The notes under the pieces are model-generated. The model saw nothing but the letters and a program-made list of their open reading frames with translations. It ran no database searches and was not told where the DNA came from. Positions 31,840 through 40,325 of a DNA stretch of 40,359 nt are shown here, one piece after another (within the stretch, counting starts at the first letter, position 1; every line of letters begins with the position of its first letter). This DNA comes from Gammaproteobacteria bacterium (GTDB lineage Bacteria; Pseudomonadota; Gammaproteobacteria; Pseudomonadales; Azotimanducaceae), in contig VYDB01000086.1 of NCBI GenBank assembly GCA_009843635.1, positions 1 through 40,359 on the forward strand, given 5' to 3'. Both the position numbers and the translations under genes were made by a program.

Positions 31840-32676
31840 ATGAAGATGCCGCTTCGCCTCCACGCAGTCAGCGCCTTGGTTCTGGTCATCTTCGCCAGCG
31901 TTGTCGAGGCTCGTTCGATCGAGCTTGACAACGGCGACGTTTACGAGGGCGACTTGGTGGACGGTCTGCGCACTGGCCAGGGCACCTACACTTGGGTCGA
32001 TGGACGCACCTACACGGGCGCGTTCGTCGCCGACCGGCGTCACGGCGAAGGCGTGTTGACTTGGAAGAACGGCAACCGCTACGAGGGTCAATTCGATGGC
32101 GACCGGATGCATGGCCAAGGCGTCTTCACCTGGAGCAATGGGGACCGTTATGAGGGCACTTTCGCGCGCGGCCGGCGCAGCGGCTCCGGACGGTTCGACT
32201 GGGCCTCGGGCGAGGGCTACGTGGGCGAGTTCGTGAATGGCGAACTGCATGGGCAGGGCCTGTTCACCTGGCCCAACGGCAATCGCTACAGCGGCGGCTT
32301 TGCCAACGACCAGCGCCACGGTTTGGGCGTGTTCCATTGGCGCGACGGCACCATATTCCGCGGCCAGTACCGAGCCAACAAAATGCACGGCTACGGCGTC
32401 AAGGAGCAGCCCGACGGCACCATGGAACTGCAGCAGTGGACGGATGAAGGTCTGCAGATGCGCATGCCTCTCGCCGAGGATGAGCGCTGCCGCCTGCGTC
32501 TCCAGGACCGCTACTGGATGTTCAGCAGCGAGGGCTGCGTCAATGGCTTGGCGCATGGCCATGGTCTGGCCACCAGTTTGGATGGCGAGTTGATCATCGC
32601 CGATGGCCATTTCGTGCTCGGCCACTTGGTCGCGGGTGAGGCGCGGCCGATCTGGCTGCGCAGCCGTGCGCAGTGA
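31840..32676 (+). CDS. Exported MORN-repeat protein
   Basis: A 278-aa protein with a signal peptide (PLRLHAVSALVLVIFASVVEA) and seven consecutive 23-aa MORN repeats (about residues 34-195), each of the form Y-x-G-x-F, then H-G-x-G-x-F-x-W. Examples are NRYEGQFDGDRMHGQGVFTW and NRYSGGFANDQRHGLGVFHW. A non-repeat C-terminal domain of about 80 residues (CRLRLQDRYWMFSSEGCVNG) has two cysteines that could form a disulfide. MORN repeats often mediate protein or phosphoinositide binding. ATG 31840 is chosen, giving MKMPLRL; ATG 31846 is also possible. The stop overlaps the pseudokinase start (GTGA), so the two are translated together. Confidence 0.85.
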   Translation: MKMPLRLHAVSALVLVIFASVVEARSIELDNGDVYEGDLVDGLRTGQGTYTWVDGRTYTGAFVADRRHGEGVLTWKNGNRYEGQFDGDRMHGQGVFTWSNGDRYEGTFARGRRSGSGRFDWASGEGYVGEFVNGELHGQGLFTWPNGNRYSGGFANDQRHGLGVFHWRDGTIFRGQYRANKMHGYGVKEQPDGTMELQQWTDEGLQMRMPLAEDERCRLRLQDRYWMFSSEGCVNGLAHGHGLATSLDGELIIADGHFVLGHLVAGEARPIWLRSRAQ

Positions 32677-34856
32677 ACATTCCTGGCTTTCAGATTGAGC
32701 GTCGGCTAGGGCGTTCGGGGGGTGCGGAGCTTTACTTGGCCTCCCAGACCCACCCCTACAAGCGCGTGGCTCTGGCCGTCGCGCGCAGAGGAACGGCGGA
32801 GGCACCCGAGGCGGTGCGCGAGCTTGAGCGGCATCCGGCCCTCAAGTCGGACTTCCGCCATCCAAACATATTGCATGTCCACCGGGCCGGCGTTCACGGC
32901 GAGTGGTTCTACTTGGCCATGGAGTACATTGAGGGCGGCGACCTCCGCGAGAATCTAGCTTGGGGCATGAGCCTCGAGCGGCTCGTCAACGCCTTCTGCG
33001 ACCTGTGCGGCGCTTTGGACCATGCCTGCGGGAAGGGTCTTGCGCATGGGCGGATCAGCGCCGCAAACATACTCTTCAGATCTCCAAGCGAAGTGGTTTT
33101 GGCCGGCTATTGCTCGGTTGACCCTGGCGAACGCGACCGACAATTGCCGCCGGGTGGGGTTAGCGCCGCCAATCATCGCGAAGATGTTTTCGACTTGGCG
33201 CAGACCTTCTACCAGGCGTTGACCGGGGAGGCGGCGCACGACGCGCTGCGCACTGACGCCAATGGCCAAGCCAATGCCCCAGCGGCGTTGCCAGGCCACT
33301 TGAAGATGCTGCAGCCGGTGCTCGACCAGGCCCTGGCGGAGGATCCGAATCGACGGTTCCAGAGCGGCGCAGCGTTTCGGGAAGCCTTGGAGGCGGTGGC
33401 ACGCTCTGGTGTGTTGGCGGAACTGTCCATCAAGACCGCCGCCGTTTCCAGCGGGGAGATACGGACTGTGGGCGAAGCCGCGGGACTGTCCTCGCGGGAG
33501 CCGATCCGCGATGAACGCGGCGCCTACCGGCACTCCGTCGGGTTCCCCCGCTGGCTGCTGGCGGCTGGATTGGCCACGGCGCTGATTGGCGGAGGCGTCT
33601 ATCTTGTCGAACGGCAGTCGTGGCGCTTGGTTGCGTTCATGGCGCAGATTGGCTTGGCGGAAGACCCTAATGTGCAGAGCGCTTGGGTAGCCGCCCAAGC
33701 GCTCAGGGAAGACCCCGTGCAGAGCCTAGCCGTTCTGGTGGCTGGCTATCGCCGCGTTTTGGAGCTTGACGCCACCCATAACCAAGCCACGCAAGCCATT
33801 GCCAGCCTAGCCGACCAATGGCGGCAGGACATCGTCCAAGCCTTGGCGCAAAACGACCTCGGCAGCGCCGAAGCCAAGCTCAATGAAATGACGGTCGTGT
33901 TTCCGGATGACTACAGCTTGATGGACCTAGGACGTCAGATCAGCAACCGGCGAGCGGCGGACACCCTGCTGGCTTCCACCCGCTCGCTGTTGCGCAGCCA
34001 AGGCATGTCGCGCATACCGGCGGCCACCGTGGCCATCCAGGCCTACCAGGAGATCGTCCGGCTGGCGCCGGGACATACCGCAGCGCTCGCGGAGTTGGCG
34101 GCCTTGGCGGAGCACTATGCGGAACTAGCGCGGGAGGCAGCGGGCCAAGGCGATGTGGATGGTGCCATCGTTTACTTGGAACGAGCCGCCACGGCCGATA
34201 GCGGTCTGCCGATACTGGAGGCGGTGCGCGAGGAGATTCAGCAGGCCAGCCGCGCCCGCAGCGCCATCCAGGAGTTGCTGCAGCAAGCCGGTGCGCAGCG
34301 CGCCCGCGGCCTTCTCGTGCACCCGCCGGGCGGCAACGCCGCCGAGCTTTATCACCGGGTCTTGGCGACGGCTCCAGACAACGGCATCGCTTTGCAGGGC
34401 CTTAACGAGGTGACTTCGCAACTGCTGAACAAGGCCACCCAGATGTTCGAAGGCGGCGATCTGGGCGCGGTGGAGCGGTTGCTCGACCAAGCCAGCGCGG
34501 CCGGCATTGAGGCAGCGGCACTGCTTGAAATCCAGACTCGGCTCGATCAGGAAATTGAAGCCTTGGCGACGATCAGCCAGAAGCTTGCGGAGGCTGGCCG
34601 CCTCTTGGCGCAGGGCTTCATCACCGAACCCCAGGAACACAATGCGGTGGCAGTGCTGCGTGACGTGCAGCGGCTGGACCCCGGCAATGCCCGCGCCGAT
34701 GAGTTGCTTGGCCAAGCCGCCGCCCGTCTTGCCGAAGTGGCCCAGGAGGCCTTTGCCGCGGGTTTGCCGGAGCCCGCCCGCCACTATTTGGACCTCGCCC
34801 TGACGGTCACGCCGGACCAAGGGGAGTGGCGCTCGCTGCGGGAGTCCTGGCAATGA
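32673..34856 (+). CDS. Transmembrane pseudokinase with C-terminal helical repeats
   Basis: A 727-aa protein. Residues 6-250 form a Ser/Thr kinase fold (FQIERRLGRSGGAELYLA; HPNILHVHRAGVHGEWFYLAMEYIEGGDL), but the catalytic residues are missing: the VAIK Lys is Ala35, HRD is His125-Gly126-Arg127, and DFG is Gly145-Tyr146-Cys147, with Asn132 retained. A single membrane helix follows at about 292-311 (WLLAAGLATALIGGGVYLV). The remaining 415 residues are helical, with TPR-like pairs, and should lie outside the cytoplasm if the kinase domain is inside. GTG 32673 overlaps the MORN-protein stop. It is probably a scaffold or sensor, not an enzyme. Confidence 0.85.
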   Translation: MNIPGFQIERRLGRSGGAELYLASQTHPYKRVALAVARRGTAEAPEAVRELERHPALKSDFRHPNILHVHRAGVHGEWFYLAMEYIEGGDLRENLAWGMSLERLVNAFCDLCGALDHACGKGLAHGRISAANILFRSPSEVVLAGYCSVDPGERDRQLPPGGVSAANHREDVFDLAQTFYQALTGEAAHDALRTDANGQANAPAALPGHLKMLQPVLDQALAEDPNRRFQSGAAFREALEAVARSGVLAELSIKTAAVSSGEIRTVGEAAGLSSREPIRDERGAYRHSVGFPRWLLAAGLATALIGGGVYLVERQSWRLVAFMAQIGLAEDPNVQSAWVAAQALREDPVQSLAVLVAGYRRVLELDATHNQATQAIASLADQWRQDIVQALAQNDLGSAEAKLNEMTVVFPDDYSLMDLGRQISNRRAADTLLASTRSLLRSQGMSRIPAATVAIQAYQEIVRLAPGHTAALAELAALAEHYAELAREAAGQGDVDGAIVYLERAATADSGLPILEAVREEIQQASRARSAIQELLQQAGAQRARGLLVHPPGGNAAELYHRVLATAPDNGIALQGLNEVTSQLLNKATQMFEGGDLGAVERLLDQASAAGIEAAALLEIQTRLDQEIEALATISQKLAEAGRLLAQGFITEPQEHNAVAVLRDVQRLDPGNARADELLGQAAARLAEVAQEAFAAGLPEPARHYLDLALTVTPDQGEWRSLRESWQ

Positions 34857-34864
34857 TTTGGGGC

Positions 34865-34892
34865 TTGTTAGCCAGAGCACAAGATATAGTAT
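34865..34892 (+). promoter_or_regulatory. Candidate promoter for the MBL-fold hydrolase
   Basis: TTGTTA (34865-34870) and TAGTAT (34887-34892) are spaced by 16 bp, in an AT-rich stretch (AAGATATAGTATGC) about 35 bp before ATG 34928. TATAGT at 34885 is an alternative -10. Fit to consensus is moderate. Confidence 0.4.
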
Positions 34893-34927
34893 GCTTGCGC
34901 CCCCATTGAGCGGGGCGCCATCATCCA

Positions 34928-35830
34928 ATGGCCACCAGCATACCCTTTCGGCGCGAGCTGGACTTCTCCTACGGGGAGGTCAGCGAAATAGCACCCGGCA
35001 TTCGGCGTGTCATAGCCGAGAATCCCAGTCCGTTCACGCTCTATGGCACGGGCACCTACATTCTCGGTAGCGGGGAAGTGGCCGTCATCGATCCAGGGCC
35101 GGCGGACGGCGCGCACATCGCAAATCTCCTGGAGGCGCTTGAAGGCGAGACCATCAGCCACATTCTCATCACCCACACGCACATGGACCACTCACCGGGC
35201 TGCCGCCTTCTGCAGGCGCACACCGATGCCAAGTCCTACGCCTACGGTCCCCACGGTGCCGGCAAGCTGGAGCAGGGCGTTCCGGTCGAGGAGGGCGGCG
35301 ACATGGAGTTCGAGCCCGACGAATTGGTGGGGGACGGCGACGTGCTGACCGGCGGCGACTGGTCCGTGGAGTGCGTGTACACGCCGGGCCACACTTCAAA
35401 TCACATGTGCTACCAGCTTCGGGAATCGAAAGCCCTGTTCACTGGCGACCATGTCATGGGCTGGTCAACCAGCATCATCTCGCCGCCAGACGGCGACATG
35501 GGCGCCTACATGGCCAGCCTTGACCGGCTGCTCGAACGCGACGACGCGGTGTATTGGCCCACCCACGGACCCTGCATCGATGATCCCAAGCCCCACGTTA
35601 GGGCGTTCGTCGAACACCGCTTGGCTAGGGAGCGGCAGATTATCGAATGCGTCCAGAAGGGCGTGCATCGCATCGAGGACATGGTGCCCATGATGTACAC
35701 CGAACTGCCGGAATTCATGTATCCGGCAGCGGCGCGCAGCGTTCTGGCTTCCATGGAGCACCTAGTGGGCAACGGCACCCTGAAGGCGGATGGCGACGTT
35801 CACTTGCAGGCGGCCTATCAACTGGCCTGA
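34928..35830 (+). CDS. MBL-fold metallohydrolase (glyoxalase II/LACTB2-like)
   Basis: A 300-aa metallo-beta-lactamase-fold hydrolase. The zinc ligands are complete: THTHMDHSPG, VYTPGHTSNHMCY (His), FTGDHVMGWS (Asp) and WPTHGPCID (His). The C-terminal helices (HRLARERQIIECVQKGVHRIEDMV, then a winged-helix-like tail) resemble the LACTB2 subgroup, whose members hydrolyse thioesters or nucleic acids. It has no signal peptide. ATG 34928 begins the protein shortly after a candidate promoter. Its stop overlaps the convergent histidine kinase gene by 13 nt. The substrate is unknown. Confidence 0.9.
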   Translation: MATSIPFRRELDFSYGEVSEIAPGIRRVIAENPSPFTLYGTGTYILGSGEVAVIDPGPADGAHIANLLEALEGETISHILITHTHMDHSPGCRLLQAHTDAKSYAYGPHGAGKLEQGVPVEEGGDMEFEPDELVGDGDVLTGGDWSVECVYTPGHTSNHMCYQLRESKALFTGDHVMGWSTSIISPPDGDMGAYMASLDRLLERDDAVYWPTHGPCIDDPKPHVRAFVEHRLARERQIIECVQKGVHRIEDMVPMMYTELPEFMYPAAARSVLASMEHLVGNGTLKADGDVHLQAAYQLA

Positions 35831-38049
35831 GCGGATGACGGCGGCGAAGCGGCCGCCTTAACTGTGACCTCCGCGTGGGTGGCCATGCGCGGCTCTGCCA
35901 CTGTAGTGCGCGGCAGTTGCACCATGATGGCGACTCCGCTGTTGTCCGTTAGATTCAGCGCCCGCACAAAGCCGCCGTGGTGCTCGGCGATGATGCGCAC
36001 CACGTAAAGGCCCAATCCGAAATGCAGCCGGTTGTGCGGCCCACGGTTGCTGACCATGGAGTCGAACACCGACTTGCCCACTTGGTCCGGCAAGATGGGT
36101 CCTCGGTTGGCTACCGTGATGCGCAGGTAGTCGCGCTGGGCATCGAGCTGGACAGTGATCGGCGAGCCGGTCCGGTGAAAGTCGATGGCGTTGTCGATGA
36201 TCTTGTCGAGCAATTGCTCGATTCGGTAGTCGGACACCTCCGCGTAGGCGGGTTCCCGCAAGCCGCGAAAGACAAATTCACAGTCTCGGTGGCCAGCGGC
36301 GCAGTTGGCCACGTAGCTTTCGAGCAGCTTCTGGATATCGACCACTTCGAGCTCCTCGGCCTTCAGCGACTCTTCCAGATTGGCCGCATCGGAGAGGTTT
36401 TGCACGATGGAGCCAATGCGGATGACGCCGTTCTTGGCGCTTGCCAAGTACTTGCTGTCCTGAACGTCCGGGCTTTCCTCGGCGAGATTCTGCAGGGAAG
36501 TGCTGAGCGTGTTGAGAGGATTGTTGATTTCATGGCGCAAGGTGCGCGGCATGTTTTCCAGGAAGTGGTTGTGTTGATGCAGCTTGGACAGCGTGTTGGA
36601 GAAGCTGCGGGCCAGGTCCCCGATTTCGTCACCCGAGTCAATTTCACTTCGCAGAGCGCTCGCTCGCAGGCGCCCATGCTGGTCGATGGCGGCGCTGGCC
36701 TCGCGGCGCAATTGGCGAATGCGCCAAGCGAGGCGCCCGGCGAATGTCAGCAGGGCGGCAAACACCGCTATTAGTGCGGCCACCGAAAGCAGGATGACCT
36801 GCTCGAGCGCCTCGCGCTGGAAGCTAAGGATGTCGTCGATGTTCTGCTCCACCACGACCGTGCCGATCACGGCATCCTTGGAGACGATGGGATGCGCCGC
36901 CATGATGACTTCAAGCTGATTGTCCAAGGTGTGCCGGGTGGCGGCCGGACGGCCGGCGAGCGTCGCGCTGATGATGTCTGCGGCGGTGCCTTCATCCGAT
37001 CGGCCGCTGCGCTCCGTCTCCAAGGACTCGAAGGTGCTCAGACGGTGCAGAACGGGCCGCATCGCTTCAAAGCCTTGGTGGAGCAAGCCTAGCGTATTGC
37101 TTTCGTCCGGGCTGGGGCCAGCCGCATCCAAGAGCGGGGTGCCTGTTTCGGCCCGTACCCGCTGTTGGGCATCAATGACCAGAATGCGGGCTCCGGAATA
37201 GCCAAGCCCTTCTATGATGTTGAGCACTTCCGGGGAGCGCAGCACGATCAGGTTGAAGCTTTCCTTGCCGGCCTTGGGCAGGGTCTGCGCCAGTTTGAGC
37301 GGTGCCCGGGCAACGGGATCATCCACGTCGGCGACCGAGACCCCGAAGTAGCGGCGTGAGCCCAAGCGATCCAAGGGCAGGCGAAACTCCATCGACCAAC
37401 CGGACTCGCCCACTTCCACGAAGCCCAGCACGTCCGCTTCGGCGGTGCCAGCGGTGGCGAATCGCCAATCCCCGTCCATGGCGTAAGCGGTGACGACCCC
37501 GGGTTCAGCGAATACCAAGCCGATGCGGCCGTCTTCGCCGTCCGAGCCGATGTAGGACAGGCGCACATGGTCGGCGGTGTCCAAGCGCAGGTATTCCGGG
37601 TCGCGGTAGACGATGTCGGAGTCCCTGACTTGAACGAACAGATGCAATTGGCCAGCGCGTTCCCCGAGCAGTAGTTGAAACGCGCCGTCGTCGGACGTGG
37701 CCGGCCCAAAGCTCAAGAGCCGGTCCTCGGCCCCCTCGCCCCAATCGTCGTAGCGTCCGTCAAGGCGGATGTTGCCCTCGAGGGGGTGAGCGAACAGGGA
37801 CTCGTAGTCCTCGATGGTCACCGGCAGATCGTTGAATAGATCCTCACGGCCGTTGAACAGGGTGGAGATGCCTTCGGCCGTCAGCAACTGGGCTTGGGAT
37901 TGGCCTTGCACCAACAGCCGCTCCATCTCCAGCAGCTGGCGGTAGCTGAACCAAGGCACGACCAACAGGGTGAGGCTCAGCAGCATCAACTTGGTGCCGA
38001 TGCGCGGGCCGCGCAAGGGATTGAGCCTTTTGGCTAAGGCGGCAGCCAT
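35818..38049 (-). CDS. Sensor histidine kinase resembling the dedicated-sortase (PdsS) family
   Basis: A 743-aa membrane kinase. Order: N-terminal helix (KLMLLSLTLLVVPWFSY), a large periplasmic domain containing a carbohydrate-binding-like module (IRLDGRYDDWGEG, LHLFVQVRDSDIVYRD, SMEFRLPLDRL, FGVSVADVDD), a second helix (VILLSVAALIAVFAALLTFAG), a HAMP-like segment, the H-box LRHEINNPLNTLS, the N-box QLLDKIIDNAIDF, and FGLGLYVVRIIAEHHGG. The G1 box is VANRGP, Asn replacing the usual Asp, which I recall as normal for this group. The architecture fits PdsS. The start overlaps the response-regulator gene by 16 nt. No sortase or PdsO protein is in the window. Confidence 0.85.
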   Translation of the reverse strand: MAAALAKRLNPLRGPRIGTKLMLLSLTLLVVPWFSYRQLLEMERLLVQGQSQAQLLTAEGISTLFNGREDLFNDLPVTIEDYESLFAHPLEGNIRLDGRYDDWGEGAEDRLLSFGPATSDDGAFQLLLGERAGQLHLFVQVRDSDIVYRDPEYLRLDTADHVRLSYIGSDGEDGRIGLVFAEPGVVTAYAMDGDWRFATAGTAEADVLGFVEVGESGWSMEFRLPLDRLGSRRYFGVSVADVDDPVARAPLKLAQTLPKAGKESFNLIVLRSPEVLNIIEGLGYSGARILVIDAQQRVRAETGTPLLDAAGPSPDESNTLGLLHQGFEAMRPVLHRLSTFESLETERSGRSDEGTAADIISATLAGRPAATRHTLDNQLEVIMAAHPIVSKDAVIGTVVVEQNIDDILSFQREALEQVILLSVAALIAVFAALLTFAGRLAWRIRQLRREASAAIDQHGRLRASALRSEIDSGDEIGDLARSFSNTLSKLHQHNHFLENMPRTLRHEINNPLNTLSTSLQNLAEESPDVQDSKYLASAKNGVIRIGSIVQNLSDAANLEESLKAEELEVVDIQKLLESYVANCAAGHRDCEFVFRGLREPAYAEVSDYRIEQLLDKIIDNAIDFHRTGSPITVQLDAQRDYLRITVANRGPILPDQVGKSVFDSMVSNRGPHNRLHFGLGLYVVRIIAEHHGGFVRALNLTDNSGVAIMVQLPRTTVAEPRMATHAEVTVKAAASPPSSAQAS

Positions 38050-38735
38050 CGGTAGCCGAATCCGTACTCGCTCTTGATGCAGGCGAAGTTGGCGTCCAAG
38101 CGTTCGAACTTCTTGCGAATGTTGCGCATGTGGGTGTTGATGGTGTTGTTGGTCACCAAGCTCTGCATGGTGGCGTTCATGAGGGTTTCGTAACTGACGG
38201 CGTGGCCCGGCACTCGCACCAGCTTGGCCAGCATTCGGAACTCGGTGCCCGAGAGATCGATGCGTTGGCCCTTCCAGGAAACCAGCAGCGCGTCCTGGTC
38301 GAGGGTGAGATGACCGATTTTTCGGGCCGTGGAGCTCTCACGCTCCGCGTTCTCGGCGCGCACCTCGTTGATTCTGAGCAGCGAGGAGATCCGCTCCGCC
38401 AGGTAGTCGAGGGAAATGGGCTTGGGCAGGTAGTCCCAAGCACCCAGCCGGAGGCCTGAGATCTTGTCGATCTCGTTGATGCGTTCGGTCAGAAAGATGA
38501 CCGGCAGGGAAGGGGACTTGAAGAGCAGTTCCCGGCAGAGCTGAAAGCCCGCATCCACCTCGTCGCCGAGGATGATGTCGAGTATGACCAGATCAGGCAG
38601 ATCGCCGTCCATCCGCTCCAAGGCTTCCCGGCGGCTGCCGTAGGCGACCACTTCATAGCCCTTCTTGGTGATGGCGTCACGGTAGTTCGCCCGCTGGTCC
38701 GGGTCGTCCTCAACAATGGCGATGCGCTTGGCCAT
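38034..38735 (-). CDS. OmpR-type response regulator, partner of the PdsS-like kinase
   Basis: A 233-aa two-component regulator. The receiver has IAIVEDDPDQRANY (acidic pair), LVILDIILGDEVDAGF with the phospho-acceptor Asp, the conserved Thr in IFLTERINEIDK, and the Lys in YLPKPI. The C-terminal winged helix reads IDLSGTEFRMLAKLVRVPG, NNTINTHMRNIRKKFE and the final SEYGFGYRW. The D-E-V-D insert after the phospho-site and the overall sequence resemble PdsR of the dedicated-sortase system. AGGAGG lies 12 nt before ATG 38735. It is co-transcribed with the kinase gene (16-nt overlap). Confidence 0.9.
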   Translation of the reverse strand: MAKRIAIVEDDPDQRANYRDAITKKGYEVVAYGSRREALERMDGDLPDLVILDIILGDEVDAGFQLCRELLFKSPSLPVIFLTERINEIDKISGLRLGAWDYLPKPISLDYLAERISSLLRINEVRAENAERESSTARKIGHLTLDQDALLVSWKGQRIDLSGTEFRMLAKLVRVPGHAVSYETLMNATMQSLVTNNTINTHMRNIRKKFERLDANFACIKSEYGFGYRWLPP

Positions 38736-38849
38736 GGTGCGGCGTTGCCTCCTAACTCAACTCCCCATTTTGCCACAGGCCGCAATCTCGTGCCTGTATG
38801 ATGGACGGTCGATGAATACCGCTTGATGGAGCACTAGGTCTACTTGGGC

Positions 38850-39392
38850 ATGCGCACTGATCCGCTTATCGTCTGCCTCACCGGATCCGAATCCACTGGC
38901 AAGACGACCTTGGCAACCGCCTTGGCCAATCACTACAACGCTCCGCTGGTGCCGGAGGCCGCGCGGTGTCAATTGACCCCAAACTGCCCTTATGGCCCGG
39001 AGGAAGTCTTGGCCATCGCCCGGGAGCAGGTGCGCCTAGAACGCGAAGCGCTCAGCGGATCGCCTCAGTTGGTCGTTTGTGACACGGATCTTCTGGTCAT
39101 TCAGATTTGGTGGCAGGTCAAGTTTGGGGCCCTGCCCGAGGAACTCGCGGCGGCGCTGGCGGGCCGCTCCGCGCGCGCCTATCTGCTCACCCGGCCGGAC
39201 GTCCCCTGGGCGCCTGACCCCCTGCGCGAGAGCGGCGGCGAACGCTCGGGCCTGCACCGCCGCTATCAACGGGCTTTGGCCGACGGACCGCATCCCTACT
39301 TGGAAGTGGGGGGGCCTCCCAGCGACCGGCTGGCGACCGGGCGACGGCAGATTGACCGATGGCTGGTGCGCAGCGCACTGACCATCCGCTGA
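38850..39392 (+). CDS. NadR-like nucleoside kinase / AAA ATPase
   Basis: A 180-aa P-loop kinase. The Walker A motif GSESTGKTTLATALA at the N-terminus and the following VPEAAR, REQVRLE and VCDTDLLVIQIWWQVKFG segments resemble the ribosylnicotinamide kinase domain of NadR. RAYLLTRPDVPWAPDPLRE is the lid region, also typical. It should phosphorylate nicotinamide riboside or a similar nucleoside; the adenylyltransferase domain of NadR is absent. ATG 38850 is preferred to TTG 38844. It converges on a sirtuin gene (9-bp gap), so both neighbours concern NAD. Confidence 0.85.
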   Translation: MRTDPLIVCLTGSESTGKTTLATALANHYNAPLVPEAARCQLTPNCPYGPEEVLAIAREQVRLEREALSGSPQLVVCDTDLLVIQIWWQVKFGALPEELAAALAGRSARAYLLTRPDVPWAPDPLRESGGERSGLHRRYQRALADGPHPYLEVGGPPSDRLATGRRQIDRWLVRSALTIR

Positions 39393-39401
39393 AGTCAAGG
39401 C

Positions 39402-40163
39402 TTAGTTTATACCTACGGCGAACGACATCGCCGGGCCGATTTCCCCCCGAACCACCAGATCGGCCAAGGCGTCCAATGGCGTCTCCTCGCGGTTGACGAT
39501 CGCGAGCTTGGCGCCGAGGCGCTTGGCGTGTTCCGGGAATCCGGCCGCCGGATAGACCACCAACGAGGAGCCGGCGACGACCATCAGGTCGCACGCCTCT
39601 ACGGCCGCTTGGGCGCGCAGCATGGCCTGTTCCGGCATCGCCTGACCGAAGGATATGGTGGCCGACTTGATGATGCCGCCGCAGCGCCCGCACGGCTCGA
39701 CGCGCCCGAGTTGCTTGAATTGACGCTCCAGATCGCCGAGTTCATAGCGTATGCCGCAGGACAGGCAGGTGGCGTAGCTGGCGTTGCCGTGCAACTCTAT
39801 GACCTGCTCCTTGGGCACCCCGGCATCTTGGTGCAGATTGTCCACGTTTTGCGTAATCACCGCCAAGCAACGGCCTTCCTCGACTAAGCGGGCGACGCTT
39901 AGATGGCCCTTGTTGGGCTGGGCGTTCTCCATCAGCCGCTCGCCGGTGAAGCGCCGGCGCCAAGACTCGGTGCGGACTTCCTCGGAGCCGATGAAGTCCT
40001 GGAACTGAATGGGCTTGATCTGGTTCCACAAGCCGGTGCCGGGGCTGCGGAAGTCCGGGATGCCGGACTCGGTGCTGATGCCTGCTCCGGTGAAGAAGAC
40101 GATTCGCTGCGCATCGGCCAGCAGGGCGGCAAGCTGCTCGACGCTGTCATCCAAACCGGGCAT
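39402..40163 (-). CDS. cobB: NAD-dependent protein deacylase (sirtuin)
   Basis: A 253-aa sirtuin of typical bacterial CobB length. NAD-binding GAGIST and GIPDFRSPGTGLW, the catalytic base His in ELHGNASYATC, QNVDNLH, the four zinc cysteines (C-x2-C twice: ATCLSCG and PCGRCGG), and VVAGSSLVVYPAAGF are all present. It removes acyl groups from lysines using NAD+, yielding nicotinamide and O-acyl-ADP-ribose. The start is ATG 40163. No transmembrane or signal sequence is visible. The neighbour is a NadR-like kinase. Confidence 0.95.
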   Translation of the reverse strand: MPGLDDSVEQLAALLADAQRIVFFTGAGISTESGIPDFRSPGTGLWNQIKPIQFQDFIGSEEVRTESWRRRFTGERLMENAQPNKGHLSVARLVEEGRCLAVITQNVDNLHQDAGVPKEQVIELHGNASYATCLSCGIRYELGDLERQFKQLGRVEPCGRCGGIIKSATISFGQAMPEQAMLRAQAAVEACDLMVVAGSSLVVYPAAGFPEHAKRLGAKLAIVNREETPLDALADLVVRGEIGPAMSFAVGIN

Positions 40164-40253
40164 ATGGTGGCCACTCAGGGGAGTGGGCCAGTATAACCGA
40201 GGCGGCAGCGTCTGGACCTAAGCGTTAGCCGGCACTCGATGCTGGCAGGGTTC

Positions 40254-40302
40254 CGCGTTAGCGAAACTCCAACGCGAGCCGTAGGTTCGCGCAGGTTCGC
40301 GC
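40254..40302. repeat. Short hairpin and 10-bp tandem repeat near the window end
   Basis: CGCGTT (40254-40259) pairs with AACGCG (40271-40276) around AGCGAAACTCC. Next to it, AGGTTCGCGC is present twice in tandem (40283-40292 and 40293-40302), followed by AGGT. GCGAAACTCCAA also occurs in the hairpin pair after pgsA. The element is in the spacer upstream of cobB. Confidence 0.6.
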
Positions 40303-40325
40303 AGGTAGTGTTTTCCAATAAGGAA

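Noticed and set aside
32673-34856. Active serine/threonine protein kinase
   Set aside because: Lys, HRD Asp and DFG Asp are all replaced, so classical kinase activity is unlikely.
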